In this document: positions 34,736-45,624 of the stretch, in pieces
How the letters are laid out: every line of letters begins with the position of its first letter
How positions within the stretch are numbered: position 1 is the stretch's first letter
Source of the DNA: [Borrelia] lusitaniae
GTDB lineage: Bacteria; Spirochaetota; Spirochaetia; Borreliales; Borreliaceae
NCBI RefSeq assembly: GCF_030440365.1
Contig: NZ_CP124047.1
Span: 1-45,668, forward strand
Reading direction: 5' to 3'
Length of the DNA stretch: 45,668 nt
The notes under the pieces: generated by a model
Seen by the model: the letters and a program-made list of their open reading frames with translations, nothing else
What the model was told of the DNA's origin: nothing
Database searches by the model: none
Program-made: the position numbers and the translations under genes

Positions 34736-35211
34736 TCAATTGATTCAACCATTACTAAGAAATCCAAAATTTTACTTTTTTTCAAGATTAGATCTTCTAA
34801 TCCAATTTTAATTTTAATTTCATCGTTCTTATAAGAAGCATCTTCTTCTTTTATCATCTTTTCTAATAAAGACCTGGACAAAACAAACGAGGAATAATTA
34901 ATCCAATTGCCAAAAAAATGGTTATTATCTCTTTTGTGGCTTATTTTTCCTTCAATTTTAGTTCCATCTGGCAAGAATAAAGGAGTCTGCTCTGTTATAC
35001 TGTGATTCCTAAACTTTGTATATAAAACTATTTTAGTTATTCCTGTTTTATAATTAAAAATCCCCTTAAGTTCCGCATTTTTGTTTAAATTTTGGTATAT
35101 TCTAAATGTTTTTCCAAATTGATCATGCTCAACGTTTAAAGAAGTGCAAGATATTAATAAAAAAAATACCAACGATTTTAAAAATTTTAATTGATTTCGA
35201 CATAATCTCAT
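34714..35211 (-). CDS. Putative lipoprotein BBB14, unit B
   Basis: An intact 165-residue copy with the LLISC lipobox and strong AAAGGAGAG site. It differs from unit A at a few residues (Asn for Asp at 6, EQTP for DRAP, Asn for Asp in KRDNNH). Confidence 0.78.
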   Translation of the reverse strand: MRLCRNQLKFLKSLVFFLLISCTSLNVEHDQFGKTFRIYQNLNKNAELKGIFNYKTGITKIVLYTKFRNHSITEQTPLFLPDGTKIEGKISHKRDNNHFFGNWINYSSFVLSRSLLEKMIKEEDASYKNDEIKIKIGLEDLILKKSKILDFLVMVESIENKDYKN

Positions 35212-35512
35212 ATCTCTCTCCTTTGGTAAAAAAATTTATAGATTAATGAACATAATGATATATTTTTTATTAGATCATTGCAAACAATTTTTAATAAATT
35301 AACTCTTATTTCTTAAATATTAATATCATTTTTTATTAAAAAATAATAAATCTAATTATAAATATATAAATAGTAGACATTTTAACGAAATATTTTTTAT
35401 ATATAATAGCTATTGGAGAGCAAAAAATGAAAAATAGTAAAATTTAACACCAACAACCATATTTTCAGAATTCGTCTAGCTTTGTCTATGCTTTTGAATA
35501 ACATGCACTAGC
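35212..35512. other. Shortened gap upstream of the oppAIV remnant (unit B)
   Basis: The leading part matches unit A 10539 onward minus about 355 bp. A TATAAT (near 35402-35407), GGAGAG and a six-codon frame at 35427 precede a stretch (about 35446-35512) with no match in unit A, at the break where the first ~300 codons of oppAIV are lost. Confidence 0.5.
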
Positions 35513-36189
35513 AGTAAAACCTCTTGATAATGTTAATGTTAGAAAAGCGCTATCTCTTGCTATTGATAGGCAAACTTTAACAGAAAGCGTTCTTAATGAC
35601 AGTTCTATTCCTACAAGAAGAGCAACTCCGGATTACATTGTAATTATTCTTATAAAAGTAATTTAAGCTTATTTGATATCCAAATTGCAAATAAGCCTTT
35701 GGTAGATGCAGGGTATCCCAATGGTAAAAATTTCCCTTTATTGAAAGTAAAATATAATATAAGTGATAGGCAGAGAAAAATTGCTGAATTTATTCAAAAT
35801 CAGTGGAAGAAAAATTTAAATATTGATGTCCAGCTTAAGAATGAAGAGTGGTCAACATATATAAATAGCAGAATAAATGGTAATTATGAAATAATAAGAG
35901 CAGGGTGGTCAGGAGATTGTGCTGATCCTATGACATTCTTAAGTATTTTTAAAACTAAAAACACATCTTTTTCATATTATGGATATTCAAATTCTGAATA
36001 TGATAAACTTTTAATAAAATCAGATCATGAAAGGAATATTTTTAAAAGACAAAAAATTCTAAAAAAAGCAGAAAAGATACTAATCGAAAAAGATTTTCCA
36101 GCTATCTTTTTAGAAACGATAAGTTGAAAGGCTGAAAGCCAAATATTTCGGAAAGATTTGATTTATCCGAAATAAAACCAATTAAATAA
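35513..36189 (+). pseudogene. oppA4: 5'-truncated oppAIV
   Basis: It matches oppAIV from about codon 297 (KPLDNVNVRKALSLAIDRQ) to the stop. It has no start, signal peptide or N-terminal lobe. Extra bases near 35641 shift the frame, and the loss of about 25 bases near 36104 breaks it again before the end. The 142-residue open frame at 35699-36127 is a fragment. Confidence 0.93.
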
Positions 36190-36241
36190 TTTATCGCTAA
36201 CTCTTTTGATTTGGGTATAAATAAAAATAAGAAATGAATTC

Positions 36242-36370
36242 TTAAAATAAAAATTCATTTCTTATTAATTTTATTATTTTAGAGTTGTTATTTTTAAATA
36301 GAATAAACGCTGAGTGCATTAATGCCATAAAAAGTATTGCAAAAATAGACGACATTATTATGTTTTTCAT
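36242..36370 (-). CDS. Small 42-residue membrane-protein ORF (unit B)
   Basis: The same frame, length and AGGAGAG ribosome site as 12977-13105, with a single Leu-to-Phe change. It remains open between two heavily damaged pseudogenes. It is short enough to survive by chance. Confidence 0.5.
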   Translation of the reverse strand: MKNIIMSSIFAILFMALMHSAFILFKNNNSKIIKLIRNEFLF

Positions 36371-36470
36371 TATTCCTCTCCTGTCAAAGTTGTTATTTCT
36401 TCAAAAATAATGCAAGATCTTAAACATTTTAAGAGAATAGTTATTTAATTTGATAAATATTTTTATATAT

Positions 36471-37355
<885 letters not shown>

Positions 37356-38690
37356 TTTGACAGGCAGTAATATAACAAATGCTTCTCTTATTTCATAATA
37401 TAAATTATTTATAAAAAGCTCTTCTATTAGAATATTGTCTGCTTCTTGCAAGATATTTATTTTCTCTTTTGTTACTTCTCCGATTATTCTTATAGCTAAT
37501 CTTGGTCCTGGAAATGGATGTCTGTAGAGATCTTCTTTTTTTATACCTGGATTTATTCCAATTTGAATTATTTCATCTTTAAAAAATTCATTCAAAGGCT
37601 CTAGAAGTTTTAAACGCATATTATCTGGAAGTCCCCCTACGTTGTGATGAGATTTAATTTTTGAAGAAGCACTATTTTTGGATTTAGATTCAATTGCGTC
37701 AGAATAAATTGTCCCTTGGGCTAAATATTCTATATTTTGATCTTCTAGAGTAATTTTTTCAAAAACATTTACAAATTCTTTTCCTATTATTTTTCTTTTT
37801 CTCTCAGGATTACTTATATTTTTTAAATGGTCCAAGAATTTTGCAGAAGCATCAATGTATTTTATATTTAAATCATATTTATGCCTTAATTCTAGTATTT
37901 TTTTATCTTCATTTTTACGCAACAAGCCAGTGTTTACAAAAATGCAGATTAATTTTTTTTATTGCTGTTTTTATAATTAGTTCACAAACCAAAGAGTCTG
38001 TACCACCAGAAAGTCCTAAAATAACCTTTTTATAACCTACTTTAAGCTTAATTTTTTCCACAATAGCTTTTATGTTCCCCTTTAATGACCAATTAATTTG
38101 AGCTTTGCAAATTTTAAAAACAAAATTTTTAAGTATTTGATCACCAAACTCAAAATGAGTTACTTCTGGATGGAATTGTAAGCTGTAAATTTTTTGAGTT
38201 TCGTTTGATATATATATAGAAGCAATACAATTTTTTGTAAAAGCTAACTGTTTGAAATTGTTGGGAATTTTTTCAATACTATCTTTATGACTCATTATAA
38301 TTTGAAATTTGTTTGGAAGTTCTCAAAATAAAAGAGAATTTTCATTTTTTAGAAAGATTTCAGAACTCCCATATTCTTGTTTGCAAGCTTTAGATACTAG
38401 TCCCCCAAATAGTTTGACAATTATTTGCATTCCGTAACATATACCTAAAACAGGTATATGTAAATTAAAAATTTCCATGTCCAAGCCAGGAGCTTTTTTT
38501 GAGTAAACAGAATCAGTTTCCCCACTTAGTATTATTCCTGCGATGTTCATATTTTTAATTTCTTTTAAAGGGAAGTGATATAGTAGGGCATTACTTTTGT
38601 ATAAACGCCAATTTCTCTAATTCTTCTTGCAATTAGCTCGCTATATTGAAATCCAAGATCCAACACGAGTATTACACGAACATTCATCAT
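37356..38690 (-). pseudogene. guaA: Broken guaA
   Basis: It lacks the last ~75 codons of GuaA through the fusion to guaB. It carries frameshifts (near 37957, 38322 and 38570), an inserted TATA-type repeat (38206-38217), and a ribosome site changed from AAGGAC to AAAGAC. One open frame (37236-37925) reads GuaA sequence straight into GuaB sequence as a 229-residue chimera, which lacks both glutaminase and P-loop parts. Confidence 0.93.
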
Positions 38691-38826
38691 ACAAGTCTTT
38701 AATATAAATAAAAGTTTTTTTATTAAATTAGAGTTCATTTGATTATAGCATATTTAGCTTTGCTTTTGTGAATTTTGAAATCAAATTAAAATAATTAGTT
38801 TGCAATATTTTAATAATTTTTCAATA

Positions 38827-38889
38827 GATTACTCTTGAAAAATTGAAGATTACTCTTGAAAAATTGAAGATTACTCTTGAAAAATTGAA
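38827..38889 (+). repeat. Three exact 21-bp tandem repeats upstream of ospC (unit B)
   Basis: Units 38827-38847, 38848-38868 and 38869-38889 are identical, each containing ACTCTTGAAAAATTGAA. Unit A has a single diverged unit. The array ends about 47 bases before the ospC ATG, abutting or containing the promoter -35 region, so copy number may alter expression. Confidence 0.8.
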
Positions 38890-38936
38890 AATTAAAATTG
38901 TTGGGCTAATATTTCATAAAAAGGAGGCACAAATTA

Positions 38937-39566
38937 ATGAAAAAGAATACATTAAGTGCGATATTAATGACTTTATTTTTATTTATATCTTGTAATAATT
39001 CAGGAGAAGGTGAGAATTCTGCATCTACTGCTGATGAGTCTGTGAAAGGGCCTAATCTTACAGAAATAAGTAAAAAAATTACAGATTCTAATGCATTAGT
39101 ACTAGCTGTGAAAGAAGTTGAGACTTTGGTTTTATCTATAGATGAAATTGGTACTAAAGCTATTGGTCAAAGAATACAGCAGGATGGTTTAGATGCTGAC
39201 GCAAATCATAACGGATCATTGTTAGCAGGAGCTTATGTAATAGCATCCCTAATAACAGACAAATTAACCGGATTGAAGTCAGAAGAATTAAAGGACAAAA
39301 TTGATGATGCTAAGAAATGTTCTGAAGCATTTACTACAAAACTAAAACAAAGCCATGCACAACTTGGTCCAGCTGATGGTGCTGCTACTGATGCGAATGC
39401 AAAAACCGCTATTTTAAAAACAGATCAGGGCGATAGGGGTGTTAAAGAGCTTAACAAGCTAATTAAATCAGTAGAAGACTTGGCAAAAGCAGCTCAAGAA
39501 GTGCTAACTAATTCAGTTCAAGAGCTTACAAGCCCTGTTGTGGCAGAGGCCCCAAACCAACCTTAA
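38937..39566 (+). CDS. ospC: Outer surface protein C, allele B
   Basis: A 209-residue OspC with the signal MKKNTLSAILMTLFLFISC (Cys19) and the same AAAGGAGG site. It shares the framework segments with allele A but differs throughout the exposed core (for example IGTKAIGQRIQQDGL against LATKAKGKKIDHNGL, and a loop rich in Ala/Asp around 140-155). The two are clearly different OspC types, not recent duplicates. It is followed by its own terminator. Confidence 0.95.
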   Translation: MKKNTLSAILMTLFLFISCNNSGEGENSASTADESVKGPNLTEISKKITDSNALVLAVKEVETLVLSIDEIGTKAIGQRIQQDGLDADANHNGSLLAGAYVIASLITDKLTGLKSEELKDKIDDAKKCSEAFTTKLKQSHAQLGPADGAATDANAKTAILKTDQGDRGVKELNKLIKSVEDLAKAAQEVLTNSVQELTSPVVAEAPNQP

Positions 39567-39630
39567 TTTAAGAATCAATATTATAAGATTAATTTGTTTT
39601 AAAAAAGTAACTGGAAAAATAAAGTCAATT

Positions 39631-39656
39631 AAAGTCAAGAAAGATTTCTTGACTTT
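39631..39656 (+). terminator. Rho-independent terminator of ospC allele B
   Basis: AAAGTCAAGAAA and TTTCTTGACTTT form a 12-bp stem with a two-base loop, followed by TATTTTGCTATTTTTT. It is absent after the unit A ospC. Confidence 0.8.
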
Positions 39657-39727
39657 TATTTTGCTATTTTTTCAAAAAATTTCTTAAAATTCCTTTAAAT
39701 AAGAATAAATGTTTTTAGCTTTAAGTT

Positions 39728-39764
39728 GCTCTTTAAAGAAATAAGTTTTATTTCTTTAAAGAGC
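39728..39764. repeat. 17-bp-stem hairpin downstream of ospC (unit B)
   Basis: A perfect stem of 17 bp with a GTT loop (39728-39744 and 39748-39764). Possibly a second terminator. Confidence 0.6.
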
Positions 39765-39958
39765 TATTAATAAATTTGATTTTAAAGGTTAACAGTTTGG
39801 CAACTTTTTAGAAAAATAAGCAGTATCTTTGATTTTTGCAATATTTTATAAAATTGCTCAGGTAGGTAAAATACTGTGAAAGTAAAACTTTTTTCGTAAT
39901 TTATATTTAGTTTATTGAAATTATAAATTTTAAATTTTTTTTATAAATAGTAAATCAG

Positions 39959-40588
39959 TTAATAATCATAAATAAATTTAATAATAAAAACTAAACACAA
40001 TGTTATCATTACTGGGGAGATTTTGTGTTTTTTATTTTCCAATAAATTAAGTATTGTTTTTATTAAAACCTAAAATATTATGCTAATGCTTATTCCTGAA
40101 GAATATTGTATGTTAAGGGAATTAAAAAACCGGGAACATTTTCTCTTATATTTAAAAAATTAATTTTTATTATTTCTTTGCACATTGAAAATCCCATACA
40201 TATTAAGGCTGCAGCAGTTGCACTAGCAGAAACAGCAATAAATAATGGTGAAAGAAATGTTGCAATAAAAAACATTATTTCTATTACTATTGTCTTAAGC
40301 CCGGTTTTGTCCCCTTCAGCAATTTCTGTAAAACTTTCAATATAAGTGGTAACAGTAGAAACTCCATGTAAAAAATGTATTAAGACTCATCCCCGGAGCT
40401 AGTTCAATAGATGTGTTAGTATAAAGCCCCATTAATATACTTAGCAAGTGCTGCTGTTAGACATGTTGCGGTAACTAGTGCACCAATTGGCATGCCTGTG
40501 CTAGCTACTATTGCCGGGTTAACAGCTATTATGTATACCATACTTAAAATAAATAGTAATGCCCGATAAAATTTACTTTTTATAGTTA
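39959..40588 (-). pseudogene. pbuG: Mosaic remnant of the two purine permeases
   Basis: The 3' part follows BBB22. A stretch around 40330-40363 follows BBB23 (matching its CTTTCAATATAAGTAGTAAC site). Then BBB22-like 5' sequence resumes, and the extreme 5' end resembles BBB23 again. About 2.2 kb of the unit A permease region are missing, and frameshifts break the rest. It cannot encode a transporter. Confidence 0.9.
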
Positions 40589-40694
40589 ATAATGTTAAAA
40601 GCATTCGATAAAAAAATAATAAATATTTTTTAAAAAATTTCAAGACAATCAATAGTATGTGAAATGTTTCATAAAATTTTATTGTTAAATGCAT
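40589..40694 (-). pseudogene. BBB24 remnant
   Basis: Only the first ~35 codons (the signal-peptide region) of BBB24 remain. They are joined to the permease remnant inside an open frame at 40416-40694 that has no lipobox cysteine. Confidence 0.85.
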
Positions 40695-41181
40695 ATTCTA
40701 AAGTATTTTTTGTATTCTTAAAATCAACATCAATAAACCTTGGATCATATTCTAAGGTATCCTTAGTCCAAACTTGAAAAGAATCATTATTAAATAAAAA
40801 GACTAGCTTTTTGTAAGCAGTTAAAGCTTTTGATATAAGCTTAAAATTGTCTTTATCGATATTAATGTATAAAAACTTAAATTTTCCAATACTAACCACC
40901 TTAGAAATAGCAATACTTCCAATATATTTATTGTCTTTAATTAATTTCAAATAACCTTTAGTAAAATTTAAATTTGAGTCTAACATAACATTTAAAAAAA
41001 CAGTATATTTGTTAATAGATTTATCTTTTTTAATGTAGATTTGACTATCCGGATAAAAATAAAGAAAATAATCTGCCCTTTCAATTTTTTCAAAATTCTT
41101 TTCTAAATCTTCAGCAATATTTAAAACCTTACAAGAATAACAAATAAAAACCGTTAAAATCAAAAAAAAACTATATTTCAT
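40669..41181 (-). CDS. Putative lipoprotein BBB25, unit B
   Basis: The 170-residue protein is identical to the unit A copy, with the ICYSC lipobox and the same divergent spacing to BBB26. It lies immediately beside the deletion that destroyed BBB24. Confidence 0.72.
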   Translation of the reverse strand: MKYSFFLILTVFICYSCKVLNIAEDLEKNFEKIERADYFLYFYPDSQIYIKKDKSINKYTVFLNVMLDSNLNFTKGYLKLIKDNKYIGSIAISKVVSIGKFKFLYINIDKDNFKLISKALTAYKKLVFLFNNDSFQVWTKDTLEYDPRFIDVDFKNTKNTLEYAFNNKIL

Positions 41182-41227
41182 AATTAACTTATATTATACA
41201 ATACAGAAAGGAGAGTATTTATATTAA

Positions 41228-41923
41228 ATGAATGAAAAAAACTTCAGCTCTTATGTTGAAAATTCTAAAGTCTATTCGGATTATATAATATTTAAACATA
41301 AAATATTACTTATTCCTGTTCCTATAATAAAAATTGCTATGGGAGAAGGTCTTAAAATTTTTGAAATAAGTTTTCAAGATAAACATAAAGATTTTTCAGG
41401 ATATATTCAATTAAATGAAAAATCTTTATATATAAATGAGAACATGAGCCTTGAGAATAAAAGATTTACAATAGCAAAACACTTAGGACATTATTTAATG
41501 CATCAAGATCAAATTAAAAATCTACCTAAAAATGAAAACTATTATAATGATATTCAAAACAGTCAAATGGTAACAGAAGCTAATATATTTGCAACAAACA
41601 TTTTGGTTCCAACAACCACATTAAAATTAAAATTATCTCAATATAAATCTAGAAAGTGCCCTCAAAAAACAATAGCAAAAGAATTTCAAGTAACCGAAAA
41701 TACAATTTATTTAAAATTAAGCATACTTAATGATCTTAGCAGAATAGACAAAATAAAAAAAAGTAAAAAATCTTTAAATTTTAAAAATACAAAACATAAA
41801 ACAGAAGCTAACATTTATCTTCATAAAACAGATAAAATTAAAGAATCAATAGCTCTTGATTTGGAAAAATATGAACTTGAAAAAAAAGAAAAAATTAAAA
41901 AAATATTTGAAGATTTAGAGTAA
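41228..41923 (+). CDS. ImmA/IrrE-like protein with a degenerate zinc motif (BBB26), unit B
   Basis: A 231-residue copy with one change (Arg for Lys near 177). It carries the same Lys84-His85 replacement of the His-Glu pair, showing that the altered motif predates or was shared by both units and is not a single-read error. Confidence 0.65.
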   Translation: MNEKNFSSYVENSKVYSDYIIFKHKILLIPVPIIKIAMGEGLKIFEISFQDKHKDFSGYIQLNEKSLYINENMSLENKRFTIAKHLGHYLMHQDQIKNLPKNENYYNDIQNSQMVTEANIFATNILVPTTTLKLKLSQYKSRKCPQKTIAKEFQVTENTIYLKLSILNDLSRIDKIKKSKKSLNFKNTKHKTEANIYLHKTDKIKESIALDLEKYELEKKEKIKKIFEDLE

Positions 41924-41931
41924 AAAACTTT

Positions 41932-42483
41932 TTAAGCTGAAAACTTTTTTAGTATATATTCCATCTTTAAATTAGCTAACACTAAATAATTTTTACTCTT
42001 AATAAGAGAATCTAAATAGTTTTTTGCAATTACAATCCAATCCTTATTGTCCATAAATTTCTTAACAGTTGGAAAATTTATTTTTAATGGAAAATTTTTA
42101 ACAATTTTTTGTTTTTCAAGATAAGATAAAACTTCTGCCTTAAAAGCTGCACCTTGAGTTACACTATAAGCAATAAGTATGCTATATAATTTCTTATTAT
42201 AAATAAAAAGATCTTTAATAAAATTAATATTATTATTGAAATTAGATTCAGAAACGTAAATATAATCATTATTTTTAATATCGTTTAAACTTTCAAAATC
42301 AGAAAAACGATATAAATGTTCATAGTCTTTTGTTTTAAAATTTGAAATCTTTAAATCAGGATAATTCATTAAAGATGTTAAAACAGCTAAATTTGCCTGA
42401 TCTTTTTCTGGTATTTTAACCAAAGAAATCGTTGAACAACCATAAATTAATAAAAAATAAACAGGAATTAAAAACTTCTTCAT
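41932..42483 (-). CDS. Putative lipoprotein BBB27, unit B
   Basis: A 183-residue protein identical to that of unit A. One base in the leader differs (near 42485). Confidence 0.72.
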   Translation of the reverse strand: MKKFLIPVYFLLIYGCSTISLVKIPEKDQANLAVLTSLMNYPDLKISNFKTKDYEHLYRFSDFESLNDIKNNDYIYVSESNFNNNINFIKDLFIYNKKLYSILIAYSVTQGAAFKAEVLSYLEKQKIVKNFPLKINFPTVKKFMDNKDWIVIAKNYLDSLIKSKNYLVLANLKMEYILKKFSA

Positions 42484-42546
42484 TAGTACATTAATTGTAT
42501 GCTTTTAGTAAAATAAAGTAAAGCAAATAGAAATATATAAATATTT

Positions 42547-42555
42547 TGATATAAT
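42547..42555 (+). promoter_or_regulatory. Extended -10 promoter of BBB28 (unit B)
   Basis: TGATATAAT as in unit A, 28 bases before the start codon. Confidence 0.5.
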
Positions 42556-42583
42556 ATGAAAATAAGCTTTAAAAGGATATAAA

Positions 42584-43828
42584 ATGAGTTACTACGTGAT
42601 AAGCAAAATATTTCTATATTCTGGGTACCTTGCTATTGGATTTCTGTCTTTTACAATTTTCAATAAAAACTTACGAAATAAAATCAAAAACAAATTGAAA
42701 AATTTATACTTTTTGTATTATCTAACTTTTTTTATTCTTTTTATTGTCAGCTCAAATTTATCTTATTACTTCACTGAAAAACAGTTATTGGAAAATTTTA
42801 ATATATTTGAAAAAGAATTTCTTGAAATACATAAGATAAACGAACAATTTTTTCAAAAATACCTGTTAAATTTTACAGTACCAATAAGAATGGAATTGAT
42901 GTCAAAATTTGATCCAATGTATACAGTGTTTAATGCTAGTTTTGAGAAACATGCTAAAAACATTGGGAAAAGTTCTTATGAGATTCAAACAAATTATAAA
43001 AATTACATCAAAGCAACAAATTCAGAAATTAAAAAAAAATTAGAACAAATAAAAGAAAATATTATTCCTATTTATAATAAATATAAATTACCTATTCTAA
43101 ATGGAAAAAATACAGAAATAAGTATAGATGAGAATGGAAATATTATTCCTGTTTTAAAAAATGCAAAAGGAGAAATAACAGAGTTACTCTTTTACGATCA
43201 AAATTATAATTTAGTTCCCTTTAGAGAATTTGAAAGCTATAAAGTTAAATTTGATCTAATCCGAGAAAATAAAAATATTCACTTCAAGGAATTAATAAAC
43301 GTTTACTATCTTGATCAAAACAATATTATCACTCCCATAAAGTATTACAAAAATAATATAGAGACTAGTCCTTATTACATAGACTTACAAGAGGAGAAAG
43401 ATAATTTTCTTAATAGAATAAAAATCAAAAAAGAGTATGGTTTATACATTGAGAAAAAAAAGCAACTACAATATTTAACTGAAAATGATAAACTTGATGA
43501 TTTTAAAGAATTTTTAGCAAAGAATAATAATTTTTTTTCATTAAATACAATATTTTCTAACGGCAATCCAATATTTACTTATGCCATAAATGTAAAAGCA
43601 AAAAGTATATTAAATTATTTAATAACAAAAGAATTTAATATCAATTTAACAAATCAAAATTCTCAAACAGCTCTTCATAATGCCATAATTCAAAAATATG
43701 AATTAAATTTTATTAAATCGCTTATTAAAAAAGGTGCTAGCCCAAATATCAAAGATGCCGACAATAAACTACCCATAGATTACTGCGACAAGACCAGTGA
43801 AATTTATAAATATTTAATTAGCATTTAA
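42584..43828 (+). CDS. Membrane-anchored ankyrin-repeat protein (BBB28), unit B
   Basis: A 414-residue copy with the same two N-terminal membrane segments and C-terminal ankyrin-like region. The four differences from unit A (Leu/Ile, Glu/Asp, Ala/Ser, Ser/Gly) are mostly conservative. Unlike in A, it is followed by a long structured leader before the EIICB gene. Confidence 0.75.
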   Translation: MSYYVISKIFLYSGYLAIGFLSFTIFNKNLRNKIKNKLKNLYFLYYLTFFILFIVSSNLSYYFTEKQLLENFNIFEKEFLEIHKINEQFFQKYLLNFTVPIRMELMSKFDPMYTVFNASFEKHAKNIGKSSYEIQTNYKNYIKATNSEIKKKLEQIKENIIPIYNKYKLPILNGKNTEISIDENGNIIPVLKNAKGEITELLFYDQNYNLVPFREFESYKVKFDLIRENKNIHFKELINVYYLDQNNIITPIKYYKNNIETSPYYIDLQEEKDNFLNRIKIKKEYGLYIEKKKQLQYLTENDKLDDFKEFLAKNNNFFSLNTIFSNGNPIFTYAINVKAKSILNYLITKEFNINLTNQNSQTALHNAIIQKYELNFIKSLIKKGASPNIKDADNKLPIDYCDKTSEIYKYLISI

Positions 43829-43995
43829 CTTTATCATGCTAATTTGAATATTTAATTAATTAGCATCATAAAAATATTATGATTTACTTTATGCTAATCT
43901 TTACAAGATTGAAAAATCTTGTTAAGATATTAAGCATATTATTCAAATTAATTATTTTAATTAATTAATTTGATATTAATAAAAAGGGGAAAATT
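43829..43995 (+). promoter_or_regulatory. Structured leader upstream of the EIICB gene (unit B)
   Basis: ATGCTAATT (43836-43844) can pair with AATTAGCAT (43858-43866), which can alternatively pair with a second ATGCTAAT (43891-43898). A separate 8-bp hairpin follows (ACAAGATT-GAAA-AATCTTGT, 43903-43922). In unit A about 109 bp, including the last three elements, are missing. AAAGGGG is the ribosome site. Confidence 0.5.
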
Positions 43996-45624
43996 ATGTC
44001 AACATCATCCGCATCTATATCTATATTTACAATATTACAAAAAGTAGGAAAAGCTTTCATGCTTCCTATAGCACTTCTACCAGCAGCCGGAATTTTATTG
44101 GGAATTGGAGGAGCATTTACTAACGAGACAATGATTCAGGCTTATGGATTAGAAGAAATGCTTGGAAAAGGAACCGCAGCAAACTCAATCCTTTATCTTA
44201 TGAAATATACAGGAGAAGTAATTTTTGCTAACTTGCCTTTAATGTTTGCAGCAGCAATTCCAATAGGACTTGCCAAGGTAGAAAAAGGAACAGCTGCATT
44301 AGCAGGGGTAGTAGGCTTTTTGGTTATGCACCAAACCATAAATGGAATCTTGTACATACAAGGAATCACACCAGAAACTGCAAGTTTAAAAGCACTACTA
44401 GATTTAGGAATGCCTGAAACAGCTGCAACTGCAAAAAGTCAAGAATATACAAGTGTTCTTGGAATATTCTCTCTTCAAATGAGCGTAATGGGGGGACTAA
44501 TAGCAGGATTTGTCGCTGTCTTTCTTCATAACAGATTCTATAACATTCAATTACCCACATTTTTAGCATTTTTTGGAGGTACAAGATTTGTACCAATCGT
44601 AACCACAATGGCAATGTTTGTGGTAGGAATATTTTTAACATTTATTTGGCCATTTATCCAAGGTGCAATGACCGCATTTGGAAACATTGTAGAACAGTCT
44701 GGGCTTTTTGGAACATTTGCATACGGAGCAATAAAAAGATCTTTAATTCCTTTTGGACTTCACCACATATTTTATTTGCCATTTTGGCAAACAGCTGTGG
44801 GTGGAACATTGGAAATAAATGGAGAACTCATATCAGGAGCACAAAATATATTTTTCAAACAGCTTGCAGATCCTAATACTGTACACTTTGAAGTTGCAAA
44901 AGGAACAAGGTTTTTCAGCGGAGAATTTGTTGTTATGATTTTTGGATTACCTGGTGCTGCGCTTGCTATGTACCATACATCAAAACCTGAAAATAAAAAT
45001 AATGTAGCTTCATTGTTGTTATCTGCTAGTTTTACATCAATGTTAACAGGAATTACAGAACCTCTTGAATTTGCATTCCTTTTTGCAGCACCAGCGCTTT
45101 ATTATTTTATATATGTTCCTCTTTTTGGATTAGCATATCTTTTAACACACCTTTTAAACGTAGGAGTTGGACTAACATTTTCTGGAGGATTTATAGATAT
45201 GTTTCTATTTGGGATACTTCAGGGAAATAGCAAAACAAACTGGATAGCAATTCCTATTTTGGGAATCTTCTACTTTATTGGATTTTACTTTATATTTAAA
45301 TTTGCAATCATGAAATTTAATCTTAAAACAATAGGAAGAGAAGATGAAGAAATGGAAAAAGATAAAATAAGTTCAGAAAAAACAAATTTATCAGAAATTG
45401 CTTTAAAAGTATTAGAAGGTCTTGGAGGAAAAGATAATATTACATATATTGATGCATGTGCATCAAGACTAAGAATTAATTTAAAACAAATAGAATTCAT
45501 CAAATCAGATGCTTATTTCAAAAATCTGGGTGCTAGTGGACTATTAAAAAAAGGAAATAGTGTTCAAATTGTATTTGGAGGATTGTCCGATAACATAAAA
45601 ATGGAAATCGACAAGCTTATGTAA
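43996..45624 (+). CDS. PTS glucose/maltose-family EIICB permease (BBB29)
   Basis: A 542-residue membrane transporter that imports and phosphorylates a hexose, probably glucose or a maltose-type sugar. The EIIC domain (about 1-410) has ten or so membrane segments and the family motif FGLHHIFYLPFW. A charged linker (about 435-465) leads to the EIIB domain, whose phosphorylated residue is Cys488 in DACASRLRI. No EIIA domain is present, so a separate EIIA is needed. It has been named malX or glucose-specific EIIBC in cp26 annotations, and the substrate is not settled by sequence. It is the sole intact copy. Confidence 0.92.
   Translation: MSTSSASISIFTILQKVGKAFMLPIALLPAAGILLGIGGAFTNETMIQAYGLEEMLGKGTAANSILYLMKYTGEVIFANLPLMFAAAIPIGLAKVEKGTAALAGVVGFLVMHQTINGILYIQGITPETASLKALLDLGMPETAATAKSQEYTSVLGIFSLQMSVMGGLIAGFVAVFLHNRFYNIQLPTFLAFFGGTRFVPIVTTMAMFVVGIFLTFIWPFIQGAMTAFGNIVEQSGLFGTFAYGAIKRSLIPFGLHHIFYLPFWQTAVGGTLEINGELISGAQNIFFKQLADPNTVHFEVAKGTRFFSGEFVVMIFGLPGAALAMYHTSKPENKNNVASLLLSASFTSMLTGITEPLEFAFLFAAPALYYFIYVPLFGLAYLLTHLLNVGVGLTFSGGFIDMFLFGILQGNSKTNWIAIPILGIFYFIGFYFIFKFAIMKFNLKTIGREDEEMEKDKISSEKTNLSEIALKVLEGLGGKDNITYIDACASRLRINLKQIEFIKSDAYFKNLGASGLLKKGNSVQIVFGGLSDNIKMEIDKLM

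Larger units (their letters stand above)
39567..39958. other. ospC-permease gap (unit B)
   Basis: It holds the ospC terminator and a long hairpin. The remainder is AT-rich and matches unit A downstream of ospC, except for about 75 bp and the hairpin interior that A has lost. No gene is seen. Confidence 0.6.
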
